A DNA stretch of 20,032 bases from a virus, in IMG/VR virus record IMGVR_UViG_3300003690_000186, positions 1 through 20,032 of that record; one strand, 5' to 3'. The position numbers and the translations under genes are program-made. Positions 13,149 through 19,798 of this stretch are shown one piece after another. Under the pieces are notes generated by a model. It ran no database searches. It worked only from the letters and a program-made list of their open reading frames with translations, and had not been told where the DNA came from. Numbering within the stretch: the first letter of the stretch is position 1; each line of letters begins with the position of its first letter.

Positions 13149-15385
13149 TATACCGGTCCTATGTTAGGTGATCCGTTAGGAGGGAGACTCTGTGAGATAT
13201 CGCCCATCTTCCCACCCTGGTCTACCCCCATCAACTGCGGGACGATCCTATCCTGACTCCCTGCGGGATTCGTAGGTGTAGGGCCTGCATTGTTGGGATC
13301 CTGCCCCCCCTGCTGTTGCTGTAACTGCATCTGTTGCTGCTGCTGCATCTTCTGCTGCTTGGCCTGCACATGCGCCTGGTAGTGGGCCATATGCCCCTTA
13401 AGGTTCGGGGAGCCCATACTCTGGAACTCAGAGGACTGGATATGCTCAAGGCTCTCAACCATATGACTATCATCGTTGTCGTTGGGATGTACCGGTCCCG
13501 GTTTACCTATACCGTGGATCTGCTGGTCCATCTCCCCGTTCTCCTCATCCTGTGGCTTGGCGACACCTGGACCGACAGCCTCCTTAGGACCGAAGAAACG
13601 CTCCGGCGTAGGTATGTTCCTGGCGTTGGCGGAGAACATGCTCATCTCCCAGAGCCTGCCCATGTCCTGCGTGATCAACGGGTTCCACTGTGCCATAGCC
13701 TCCAGCGACTGCGCCTGCTCCTGTCTCGTCATGCTCGAGTAGGTGCCCTGGTTGGAGCCTACCCGGTAGTCATACTCACCGCGCATACGGAGGTCTTCTC
13801 TGGATAGTTTCTGCGTCAGCGGACCCTCCTTGCCCTGCAGGCGTAGTAACCGGTAGTCGGGACCATACTGTATCTCCATCGTCTGTATCATCTTACAGAG
13901 GAAGGCGAAGGCCTCGGAATCCTGACTGACCAGCGTCTCCATACGGGCGAGAGCCTCCTGCTGCGTACCTACAAAGCCGGTAGCATGTCTTGCGGCGGCA
14001 CCCTGAGTGGGGGAGATACCAAGAAATAGATCGGTGACGCCCATGACCCGTTCAATGATCGTGAACAGTTGCTGCTCTTCCTGGTAGTAGAAGGAGGTGA
14101 CCGACTGTAGTTGCGGGAAACGGATGTCGTTAGGGTCATCGACCGGGATACCGGAGAGTGGCTTGAGTTCTATCTGTTCAGGGTTGATGCCCGAGGTAGC
14201 TTCTAGCTCCGCTGAGAGGTGCTTGCCTATCTCCGCGATCCCCATGCTATACCAGCGTGTCCCGACTACCTGGTAGTGCATCTCCAGTAGCGGCCGTTCA
14301 CCGGTGTTGACGATATCTGAGAGCCTGAAGGCCCCCAGCAGCATACGCGGTCGGCGACACCAGAAGAAGACGATCTCCTGCGTCTCATCACCGTCAGGAC
14401 CCTCTATCTCCCACGGGGCGAAGGCGGTGATGATCTCATACTCAGGATTGGCGTTAGAACCTCTGGTGGTGCCCCGAGAGTTACGGTCGCGGCCTTCGTG
14501 CCGGTCGTGGGATCGTGCGGAGGTCTGGTTGGTGGTGCCGGACTCTGACTGGGATCTATCCTGCGCCGGCTGGTCAGAGCGCCATTCATCCTTGGTGTCT
14601 TTGTCGGAGCCCTCTATAAAGGTATAGGCCTTCTCCCTCTTGTCCCATATCAGGTTCAGATCCTCCCAAGAGCGGAGCATGACCCAGGGAGCACCGGAGG
14701 GGTTGGAGAGGGATCGAGGCTGCAGGTTGATGCCCGTGTCCATAGGACATACGACATCATCCCAGGTCTTCATCTCTATCACCGGACCGTGATACCGGGA
14801 CTTCTCCACCAGGTTGACCTTCTCAGGAACTGCCTCAACGGCGTTACCTTCCTCATCTACCTTGAGGGTATCGTCGAGATTGAACTCGAAGGCGGGGAGG
14901 GCGCTATTCTCATAGTCACGGACGATGTACTTGTCGTTGACGTAGGACAGCAGACCTACACTGTAGCCGTGGATACCTCGGGAGCGAGATAGACGGGACC
15001 ATATGGCCCTGGCGTTCATACGCTTGGGCTGCAGGTGCCAGTCTATCAGTTTGGTGGAGTGGCGGAAGGCCTCGGAATCATCGTCCTCTTCGGCCTGCCC
15101 CCCTACCAGGGGTGTCTGCCCCCAGATAGTAGAGTCAAGACGCACACAGATGGCGTCAACAAGCCAGTAGATGAGCGGTACGTGCAGGTTCGCGGCGTTG
15201 GCCCACGGACCCTCCCTGTCAGCTACGTTGCCACGGAACATATCATCGTAGCTCTCGTGATCTGACTGAAAGGAGGTGCGGTCCTCTATCTGACCGTTAT
15301 ACAGGTCCTCAAGGTGATGGAGGATGGTATCCTTCTCATCATCCTTGAACTTCAGGGGTACCGGAGCGGGGAAAGGTGAGGGCAT
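13148..15385 (-). CDS. Portal protein
   Basis: A 745-residue protein, the size of P22-type long portals, with ATG behind AGGAG. The N-terminal helical wing (about 15-60) is followed by PWANAANLHVPLIYWLVDAI, a characteristic start of the portal core. Then come WDDVVCPMDTG, an acidic/Ser/Arg-rich insertion (about 270-320), and a stem/clip-like region near EQQLFTIIERVMGVTDLFLG and ATGFVGTQQEALARM, typical of portal stem helices. The C-terminus is a Gln-rich coiled coil (KQQKMQQQQQMQLQQQQ), as in the P22 barrel that directs DNA. It forms the dodecameric channel at one capsid vertex and docks the terminase. Its order before the scaffold fits. Confidence 0.85.
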   Translation of the reverse strand: MPSPFPAPVPLKFKDDEKDTILHHLEDLYNGQIEDRTSFQSDHESYDDMFRGNVADREGPWANAANLHVPLIYWLVDAICVRLDSTIWGQTPLVGGQAEEDDDSEAFRHSTKLIDWHLQPKRMNARAIWSRLSRSRGIHGYSVGLLSYVNDKYIVRDYENSALPAFEFNLDDTLKVDEEGNAVEAVPEKVNLVEKSRYHGPVIEMKTWDDVVCPMDTGINLQPRSLSNPSGAPWVMLRSWEDLNLIWDKREKAYTFIEGSDKDTKDEWRSDQPAQDRSQSESGTTNQTSARSHDRHEGRDRNSRGTTRGSNANPEYEIITAFAPWEIEGPDGDETQEIVFFWCRRPRMLLGAFRLSDIVNTGERPLLEMHYQVVGTRWYSMGIAEIGKHLSAELEATSGINPEQIELKPLSGIPVDDPNDIRFPQLQSVTSFYYQEEQQLFTIIERVMGVTDLFLGISPTQGAAARHATGFVGTQQEALARMETLVSQDSEAFAFLCKMIQTMEIQYGPDYRLLRLQGKEGPLTQKLSREDLRMRGEYDYRVGSNQGTYSSMTRQEQAQSLEAMAQWNPLITQDMGRLWEMSMFSANARNIPTPERFFGPKEAVGPGVAKPQDEENGEMDQQIHGIGKPGPVHPNDNDDSHMVESLEHIQSSEFQSMGSPNLKGHMAHYQAHVQAKQQKMQQQQQMQLQQQQGGQDPNNAGPTPTNPAGSQDRIVPQLMGVDQGGKMGDISQSLPPNGSPNIGPV

Positions 15386-15394
15386 TCACACTCC

Positions 15395-15458
15395 TGTGTA
15401 TATGAGTGGGCTATTTAACCCATTACACACAGTAGTGTTAGTGTTACGGGGGTGTCAA
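15395..15458 (-). promoter_or_regulatory. Candidate sigma70-type promoter and leader hairpin before the portal gene
   Basis: On the minus strand TTGACA (15453-15458) is a perfect -35 box. After an 18-bp spacer, TACTGT (15429-15434) keeps the T, A and final T of a -10 box. The leader then contains an imperfect hairpin (TGTGTA 15395-15400 with 15424-15429, and TGGG 15407-15410 with 15419-15422) before the portal ribosome-binding site. This is one of the few non-overlapping gene junctions in the window. The -35 lies inside the 3' end of the preceding gene. Confidence 0.4.
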
Positions 15459-15617
15459 GTCCTTTTTTGCGGGGGTTACTATGCCATATCTATCACATAA
15501 TACGTTGAAATGCGTCCCGTCACTGAGACCCAACGCCCGCATCGCCTGGGCGTTGGTCCTGGACATCCGGCATACGCGCCGTAACTGATCCTCACTGATC
15601 GATGATTTCTTCGGCAT
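15444..15617 (-). CDS. Small helix-turn-helix-like protein (57 aa)
   Basis: From ATG at 15617 (GGAG about 9 nt upstream) this encodes 57 residues; an ATG at 15626 would add three. The core, RTNAQAMRALGLSDGTHFNVLCDRYGIVTP, resembles the helix-turn-helix segment seen in many phage regulators and in tails of homing proteins (A..ALG(I/L)S...F..LC.RYGI.TP). It could be a DNA-binding regulator or a terminase-associated accessory protein. It overlaps the end of the 108-residue gene and precedes the candidate portal promoter. Confidence 0.65.
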   Translation of the reverse strand: MPKKSSISEDQLRRVCRMSRTNAQAMRALGLSDGTHFNVLCDRYGIVTPAKKDLTPP

Positions 15618-15918
15618 ACATCCCATCTCCCATCAGGTCGCGTATCTGCTCCCATACTCCCGCCTCCTCAAGCATAAAGCGGGCTATATGCTTAATCTGG
15701 TCCTCCTTGTAACGCTTGAGCAACTCTTGACGCCTATCCTGCACGTCATCGGGGAGGACGACCTCTATGAGGCCCTGCAGGGCCTCGATGACGAAGGTGG
15801 CCTTGTCATCATCGCTCATCAGGATCATCTCGGAGTTGGGGTGCCTCTTCTGCCAGGTGATACGGGCGGCGTCGGCCTTGGACCAGTCGAGGTTATCCAA
15901 CAGATCAGCGAGGGTCAA
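15592..15918 (-). CDS. Hypothetical protein (108 aa)
   Basis: A 108-residue acidic, helical protein starting with TTG that overlaps the previous stop (TTGA), a translational coupling junction. It contains alternating charged helices (MTLADLLDNLDWSKADAARI, DDVQDRRQELLKRYKEDQI, MLEEAGVWEQIRDLMGD). No Cys, membrane or catalytic motif is seen. The family is not recognised; it lies in the packaging gene block upstream of the portal. Confidence 0.75.
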   Translation of the reverse strand: MTLADLLDNLDWSKADAARITWQKRHPNSEMILMSDDDKATFVIEALQGLIEVVLPDDVQDRRQELLKRYKEDQIKHIARFMLEEAGVWEQIRDLMGDGMYAEEIIDQ

Positions 15919-16640
15919 TATCCGCCTATCCCCGGTTTATGTACGTGCCCCTGCTGTTTATTAATAGGCCGGTAACCCAACTGCAGCATCCGATACGCCA
16001 TCCACAGCGACTGTGCCGGCAGCCCCTGTCCGTGACTAACACCGGCTTGTGTAGCCTGCACCGGTAGATCCGCGGGGAAGGAGATGCGAGCCATAGCGTC
16101 CTTGGCCTTGTCCACCAGCAGCATGCCGCTCTTAGGATCTATCGGTCTCTCCGTAAGCAGGCGCTCTATGTCCTGGTGTACTACCGCCTCATCAGGGAGA
16201 GGGACAGGATGTAGGGAGGCGGTGACGTCGAAGCTCTGGAAGGACGACCATAGACCGCGGGCAATCTGCGGTTCGAGGGTGTCATTGTAGAAGGCCAACC
16301 CCTCGAGGGAGCGTATGCTCTGCACCAGGTCGGCGGGCCGCTCAGGACACCCTATCCGATCCGCTCGGTAGCGGTCCTTCAGCGTTATCAACTCCTTCCC
16401 TACCGTATGCGCTGATGGCAAGACCTTCTCGTCAAGCACATAGTAGCATACTTCCTGCTTGTCCCTCCAGGAGAAGATGCGCTCACCGACGACACAGAGA
16501 TGGGCGGCGGTCTCCCACGATACGCCTATCGCTATACGGCGGAAGATCAGTTGGAAGGTGTCATCGTCACCCATAGCCTCAGGGAGGTGCCATAGACAGG
16601 AGAGACCCTCAGGGGCGGGGAAGGTGCCTATATGCTTCAC
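15915..16640 (-). CDS. Hypothetical protein in the packaging block (241 aa)
   Basis: Assigned start is GTG at 16640, overlapping the glycosyltransferase stop as GTGA. The frame stays open further upstream, but that part lies inside the glycosyltransferase gene and reads as an out-of-frame shadow. The protein has a beta-rich first half (VSWETAAHLCVVGERIFSWR) and a helical, charged second half with PIDPKSGMLLVDKAKDAMAR. No membrane segment or clear enzyme motif is evident. I do not recognise the family. Its coupling to the genes on both sides suggests a packaging or head assembly function. Confidence 0.75.
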   Translation of the reverse strand: MKHIGTFPAPEGLSCLWHLPEAMGDDDTFQLIFRRIAIGVSWETAAHLCVVGERIFSWRDKQEVCYYVLDEKVLPSAHTVGKELITLKDRYRADRIGCPERPADLVQSIRSLEGLAFYNDTLEPQIARGLWSSFQSFDVTASLHPVPLPDEAVVHQDIERLLTERPIDPKSGMLLVDKAKDAMARISFPADLPVQATQAGVSHGQGLPAQSLWMAYRMLQLGYRPINKQQGHVHKPGIGGY

Positions 16641-17245
16641 TGGACGATACCCTTGATGAGGATGTCGTGGACGGCCGTCAGGTTGACCTTCTTGATATGC
16701 TGGCAGACATAGTTGGGGTCTACCATGACGCCCCCTATGTCCCTGAAGAAGGTGAAGTCCTCCCCTAGCCACTCGATCCCAGGCTCGTAATGGAAGGGAT
16801 CCTCAGGTAGCTTGTCGAAGACCTCCCTGCGTAAAAGAGCACACCCCAGTCCGGTAGCGGCGGCATGGAACGGTTCGTCGGGCCAATCCTGGCGGCGGTA
16901 GAGGGCCCAGGTGCCCTCCCCATCACCGGGCCTGTAGACGTTCCAGTGCAGCGCGCGGTCTAGGCGGAAGGACTCGTAGGGACCGCAGACGGCGGAGTAG
17001 TCATGGTCGAGGAAACTCAGATTCATCGGCGGTACCGTGTCAGAGTCTATCATCCATAGATGGGTACAGTCAGAGTCGAGAAACGCCCTGAGGATCATGT
17101 TCCTGCCGTGGGCGATTCCGTAGCCGGCGGTATAATGCCGTTGGGCATCGATCTCAATATTACGAAGGCTAGCTAGCCACATGAGCCAGTCCGTCAGCGA
17201 GCCCTCTACCTGACCTTGGGTGGGTATCCTCAGCATGATCTTCAT
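16637..17245 (-). CDS. GT-A fold glycosyltransferase
   Basis: A 202-residue protein whose ATG overlaps the terminase stop (ATGA). The N-terminus has the nucleotide-sugar-binding pattern MKIMLRIPTQGQVE and the GRN(M/I)ILRAFL helix (residues 47-56). Then comes HLWMIDSDTVPP, with the metal-binding DxD motif at D67-S68-D69, and a GLGCALLRREVFDKLPEDPF segment and GEDFTFFRDI typical of family-2-like enzymes (the acidic ED pair is a likely catalytic site). It would transfer a sugar from an activated donor. The acceptor is unknown: virion protein, modified DNA base or host surface glycan are options. It is unusual to find it inside the terminase-portal operon. Confidence 0.8.
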   Translation of the reverse strand: MKIMLRIPTQGQVEGSLTDWLMWLASLRNIEIDAQRHYTAGYGIAHGRNMILRAFLDSDCTHLWMIDSDTVPPMNLSFLDHDYSAVCGPYESFRLDRALHWNVYRPGDGEGTWALYRRQDWPDEPFHAAATGLGCALLRREVFDKLPEDPFHYEPGIEWLGEDFTFFRDIGGVMVDPNYVCQHIKKVNLTAVHDILIKGIVQ

Positions 17246-17802
17246 GGCAGACTCATCAGGGTGCGTATGTGCTTGTTATGGTCCCAGGCAGGATGCCAGG
17301 TGTGTCCTACCTCCTGGGTGACGCCCCAGAGGGACATGGCCGAGGCTATCACCCCGTCAATCTGCTTGGACTGCTTCATCTTGACGATACGCCAGCCCCT
17401 CTCCGTATGTATCGCGTTGGCGGAGGCGAAGTGGGTCCTCAGGGCAGGGTCTTTAGGGAAGAGGACAGAGCCGTCATGGATATGAGCGTGGAGGGTGTTG
17501 GAACAGGGGAGCATCATAGACTGCTGGTTGACCTCTACGAGGATGTCCTTATAGCCCTCCTCGATGAGCCGCTGCTCAGTGGTCGCGAACTGATAGGGGT
17601 CGTAGAGCAGGGCGGCGACACGGTAGGTGGCGAGGACATCGAAGAGCGCCGGCTCCACCTGATTGATGATATCTACGGGGGCGGGCCATATAGCGGAGCC
17701 GAAGCAGCCGAAGGTGCTGTCATCCATGCGGAAGTACCCGGTCAGGGCGGTAGAGTCACGCTTCACCGCCAGGTCAAGACCCAGGTAGAGGACGGGATCC
17801 AT
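17242..17802 (-). CDS. Terminase large subunit nuclease domain (ATPase domain absent)
   Basis: A 186-residue protein matching only the C-terminal RNase H-like nuclease half of phage large terminases. The three metal-binding acidic motifs are visible: YLGLDLAVKRDSTAL (D10), LLYDPYQFATTEQRL (D68), and KQIDGVIASAMSLWG (D149). This domain cuts the DNA concatemer during packaging. No Walker A or B motif is present in this gene or in any other gene of the window. The ATG at 17802 shares one base with the previous stop (TAATG), so it looks like a complete separate gene rather than a truncation. A usual full-length subunit has 450-600 residues. Confidence 0.8.
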   Translation of the reverse strand: MDPVLYLGLDLAVKRDSTALTGYFRMDDSTFGCFGSAIWPAPVDIINQVEPALFDVLATYRVAALLYDPYQFATTEQRLIEEGYKDILVEVNQQSMMLPCSNTLHAHIHDGSVLFPKDPALRTHFASANAIHTERGWRIVKMKQSKQIDGVIASAMSLWGVTQEVGHTWHPAWDHNKHIRTLMSLP

Positions 17803-18176
17803 TATGAGCTTCCCTGCAGATCATTGACCAGGTCGTCGATCATCCTCTTCCTTGAGGGCTTATACATCTTCCTGTGCTGGTCTATCTCCCAGAATCGGGT
17901 CGTCTCTATCAACCCCTCCTGCACCCAGTCGATCCTGGTGAGGTACATGTTGCTCCAGCCATTAGGGGGAACGTTGACCTCCGCGGCCATCATCATGCTC
18001 TTGGAGGTGTGAGAGCCGAAGCTATCCTTCCAGTAGACGACACCGTGGACGTAGTCCTGACCCATGAAACCCCTACTTTTAGAGTGCACCCAGAAGACCT
18101 GCGGGGGGATAGGCAGCCCGTCAGGAGCCTCTCCATGGATCTTGTAGATGGCGTCACGCTCTATCTGTGAGAGCAG
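17802..18176 (-). CDS. Hypothetical protein upstream of terminase nuclease, probably non-standard start
   Basis: The frame is open from the stop near 18257 down to 17802. The residues before the first standard start (GTG at 18089) already read as protein (QIERDAIYKIHGEAPDG, then PIPPQVFWVHSKSRG), so translation probably begins earlier. CTG at 18176, 5 nt after the stop of the previous gene, would give 124 residues; starting at GTG gives 95. The product is mixed alpha/beta with a basic stretch (HRKMYKPSRKRMIDDLVNDL) and no Walker motif, so it does not supply the missing terminase ATPase. Function unknown; position suggests the packaging machinery. A sequencing error is an alternative explanation for the missing start. 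Confidence 0.6.
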   Translation of the reverse strand: MLSQIERDAIYKIHGEAPDGLPIPPQVFWVHSKSRGFMGQDYVHGVVYWKDSFGSHTSKSMMMAAEVNVPPNGWSNMYLTRIDWVQEGLIETTRFWEIDQHRKMYKPSRKRMIDDLVNDLQGSS

Positions 18177-18181
18177 GGTGA

Positions 18182-18409
18182 TTATCGGGCTTTGTCGGTA
18201 GATCGCATGCCCCTCTGGGCTGGATAGTGGGTATGAGACCGCTGGTTTCTAGCGTAGATGCGCTGTGCCTGCTCTACCGCGGCGTCGGTGAAGAAGTAGG
18301 GCTTTCTATACCCTGACTCCTGCTCAGCGGCCAGCCAGCCCTTCTTCGCGTACTTCTTCAGCGTCCTCTCCGCGATACCGGTCCGCAGTGCCAGATCCTT
18401 GATGTTCAG
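18182..18409 (-). CDS. Small MerR/Nu1-like winged-helix DNA-binding protein, apparent CTG start
   Basis: A 75-residue product. The CTG at 18409 overlaps the GroES stop as CTGA, matching the ATGA/GTGA/TTGA junctions of its neighbours, and gives (M)NIKDLALRTGIAERTLKKYA, a natural start of a MerR-type helix-turn-helix. The wing-like continuation GWL...SGYRKPYFFTDAAVEQAQRI resembles the N-terminal winged helix of lambda Nu1, the small terminase that recognises cos. No ATG, GTG or TTG is available between the upstream in-frame stop and the HTH helix. Its location just upstream of the terminase nuclease supports a small-terminase or regulator role. The fold is a confident reading; the terminase role is inference. 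Confidence 0.65.
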   Translation of the reverse strand: MNIKDLALRTGIAERTLKKYAKKGWLAAEQESGYRKPYFFTDAAVEQAQRIYARNQRSHTHYPAQRGMRSTDKAR

Positions 18410-18882
18410 GGGGCTGTGGGGGGCGCCGGACCTGATCCCTGGGTGATCCCCTGTGCCTCCCTGGATGACTTGGCCCTAGCGGCTAACTTCTCCCGCTTGC
18501 GACGCTCCGTATACTCCAGGAGGGGCTCGTCGGGTAAGGCCTTGGGGCCTAGATCCTCGATAACAGCCTCATCGCCACCGACATCCGTCTCCGCTGACGC
18601 TTCGACAATGGCGAGGATATCCTGATCCTTCATCAGCCAGTATACATCCCCGTTGTAACTGATCTCCGTGCCGGCGTACTTGGCGACGACGACACGATCA
18701 CCTACCGCCGTATCCATCGCTATCCTAACACCCTTGTCCAAGGCCCCAGGGCCTACGGCGACGAGAACGGCGATGTCCGAGGCTCGCTGTGCGGTGTCCG
18801 GTATCAAAATACCACCCTCCGTAGCCTCATCACCGGCCTCCTTCTGTACGATTACCCTGTCCGCTATCGGTGCTGGGAACAT
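18406..18882 (-). CDS. GroES-like co-chaperonin with C-terminal extension
   Basis: A 158-residue protein from ATG at 18882, preceded by AAGGAGTAGGAAAT; an upstream in-frame start at 18957 would overlap the previous gene. Residues 1-95 match Cpn10: FPAPIADRVIVQKE, the mobile-loop segment TEGGILIPDTAQR that binds GroEL, AVGPG, VGDRVVVAKYAGTEI and a final MKDQDILAIVEA. Cpn10 is normally about 97 residues, so about 60 residues of acidic then basic, Pro-ending tail (EYTERRKREKLAARAKSSREA) are extra. Phage co-chaperonins such as T4 gp31 pair with host GroEL to fold the capsid protein; the same role is inferred here. Confidence 0.9.
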   Translation of the reverse strand: MFPAPIADRVIVQKEAGDEATEGGILIPDTAQRASDIAVLVAVGPGALDKGVRIAMDTAVGDRVVVAKYAGTEISYNGDVYWLMKDQDILAIVEASAETDVGGDEAVIEDLGPKALPDEPLLEYTERRKREKLAARAKSSREAQGITQGSGPAPPTAP

Positions 18883-18887
18883 ATTTC

Positions 18888-19112
18888 CTACTCCTTGTTC
18901 TCGTGTTGTGAGGCCCATTCCAGCCAGCGTTTTATCATCATCCCTGCAAGTTCCCATCTCTCCTCCATAGTAAAGACTACTCCGACTACGCCATCATACC
19001 CCCCATAAACATCTCCATCCGTCCCCAGGCCAACGATACCTTTGTTGGCATAGAAGGTCTTTCCAGTACTCAGGGTGATCTCATCCTCATCCATCTCTGG
19101 TGTTATTGTCAT
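18888..19112 (-). CDS. Hypothetical protein (74 aa)
   Basis: A 74-residue protein with ATG overlapping the previous stop (ATGA). The first part is acidic and beta-like (TPEMDEDEITLSTGKTFYAN), then Gly-rich (GLGTDGDVYGGYDGVVGV), ending in an amphipathic helix (MEERWELAGMMIKRWLEW). No motif is recognised. Its gene ends 6 nt before the GroES start and carries the GroES ribosome-binding site in its tail or spacer. Confidence 0.7.
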   Translation of the reverse strand: MTITPEMDEDEITLSTGKTFYANKGIVGLGTDGDVYGGYDGVVGVVFTMEERWELAGMMIKRWLEWASQHENKE

Positions 19113-19372
19113 TCCATCAATGCCTTGATCATCCGCAGCACATGCGTCTCCAGAGATCTTATTCTCCCCTTATCCACCACCGTACCTACCTCGTAGGGGA
19201 AATACGTCGCTATCCTGCCACACACCCCACACTCCCGTTGATGTAAGGCGGTCAAGTAGTCGGGAGGGTGCTTGAAGGCCTTGAGAGCCATGGTACCCTC
19301 ACACCTGTAGACCGGACAGTCAGGTAGCCCAGGACATAGGGATGTGTGGCTTGACCCCGAGGGGTCACCCAT
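19109..19372 (-). CDS. Small Cys-rich, possible zinc-binding protein
   Basis: Up to 87 residues from ATG at 19372, overlapping the upstream gene by 8 nt. Cys clusters LCPGLPDC, YRC and later ECGVCG could bind zinc. An internal ATG at 19291 with GAGGG 5 nt upstream would give a 60-residue protein that loses the first Cys cluster but keeps CGVC, so the start is uncertain. The last 30 residues are a helical charged segment. Small zinc proteins in this position may act as regulators or assembly factors. The family is not recognised. Confidence 0.6.
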   Translation of the reverse strand: MGDPSGSSHTSLCPGLPDCPVYRCEGTMALKAFKHPPDYLTALHQRECGVCGRIATYFPYEVGTVVDKGRIRSLETHVLRMIKALME

Positions 19373-19592
19373 CTAAGGGAATCCACCAGCATTCGTAACC
19401 GTAGATGACATGGCCGCCATCCAAGGTTATCCGCACCGTCCAGTCATCCTCCCGCTCAGCCAACCCCTCCTTACCCAGGTGCGGGATAGAGACCTCGGGG
19501 GTCGAAGCCATAAGAGAACTGCCATTAAAGGGTTTGTAACCCTCCGCGTCGACGATCCGGCAGCGGGTGGGGTAAGAGATATCCTTACTCAT
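19365..19592 (-). CDS. Hypothetical protein (75 aa)
   Basis: A 75-residue protein with ATG overlapping the stop of the previous gene (ATGA). It appears to be a small beta-domain (CRIVDAEGYKPFNG, DDWTVRITLDGGHVIYGYEC, ending WWIPLDG). No membrane segment or recognised motif is seen. It is in the same leftward run as the zinc-ribbon and Cys-rich genes. Confidence 0.65.
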   Translation of the reverse strand: MSKDISYPTRCRIVDAEGYKPFNGSSLMASTPEVSIPHLGKEGLAEREDDWTVRITLDGGHVIYGYECWWIPLDG

Positions 19593-19798
19593 GGGGTAGG
19601 AGCCTGACCCCTGGGGATATAATCCAGCAGCGCATCCAACAGCGCCTTACCCTTCTTGTCCACCGGGCGGTCAGACCACACCTCCACCGTAGATGACCTA
19701 TGACCGAACGCACAGGCCCTACTGCGATGCCGTAGACCATCCCTCTTCTCCCTACTATCCACCACCTTCGTCACCCTACCGCAACTCAGGCACCTCAT
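19589..19798 (-). CDS. NrdR-like zinc-ribbon protein (69 aa)
   Basis: A 69-residue protein starting MRCLSCG and continuing VVDSREKRDGLRHRSRAC, closely resembling the N-terminal zinc ribbon of NrdR-type repressors. Ligands are C3 and C6, then C29 with H33 where NrdR has a second Cys pair, so the site may be CCCH. The ATP-cone that follows in NrdR is missing; instead there is a short basic helical tail. It is the first gene of the leftward run after the leader region and is therefore a candidate regulator. There is no strong Shine-Dalgarno before the ATG. Binding specificity cannot be read from sequence. Confidence 0.7.
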   Translation of the reverse strand: MRCLSCGRVTKVVDSREKRDGLRHRSRACAFGHRSSTVEVWSDRPVDKKGKALLDALLDYIPRGQAPTP

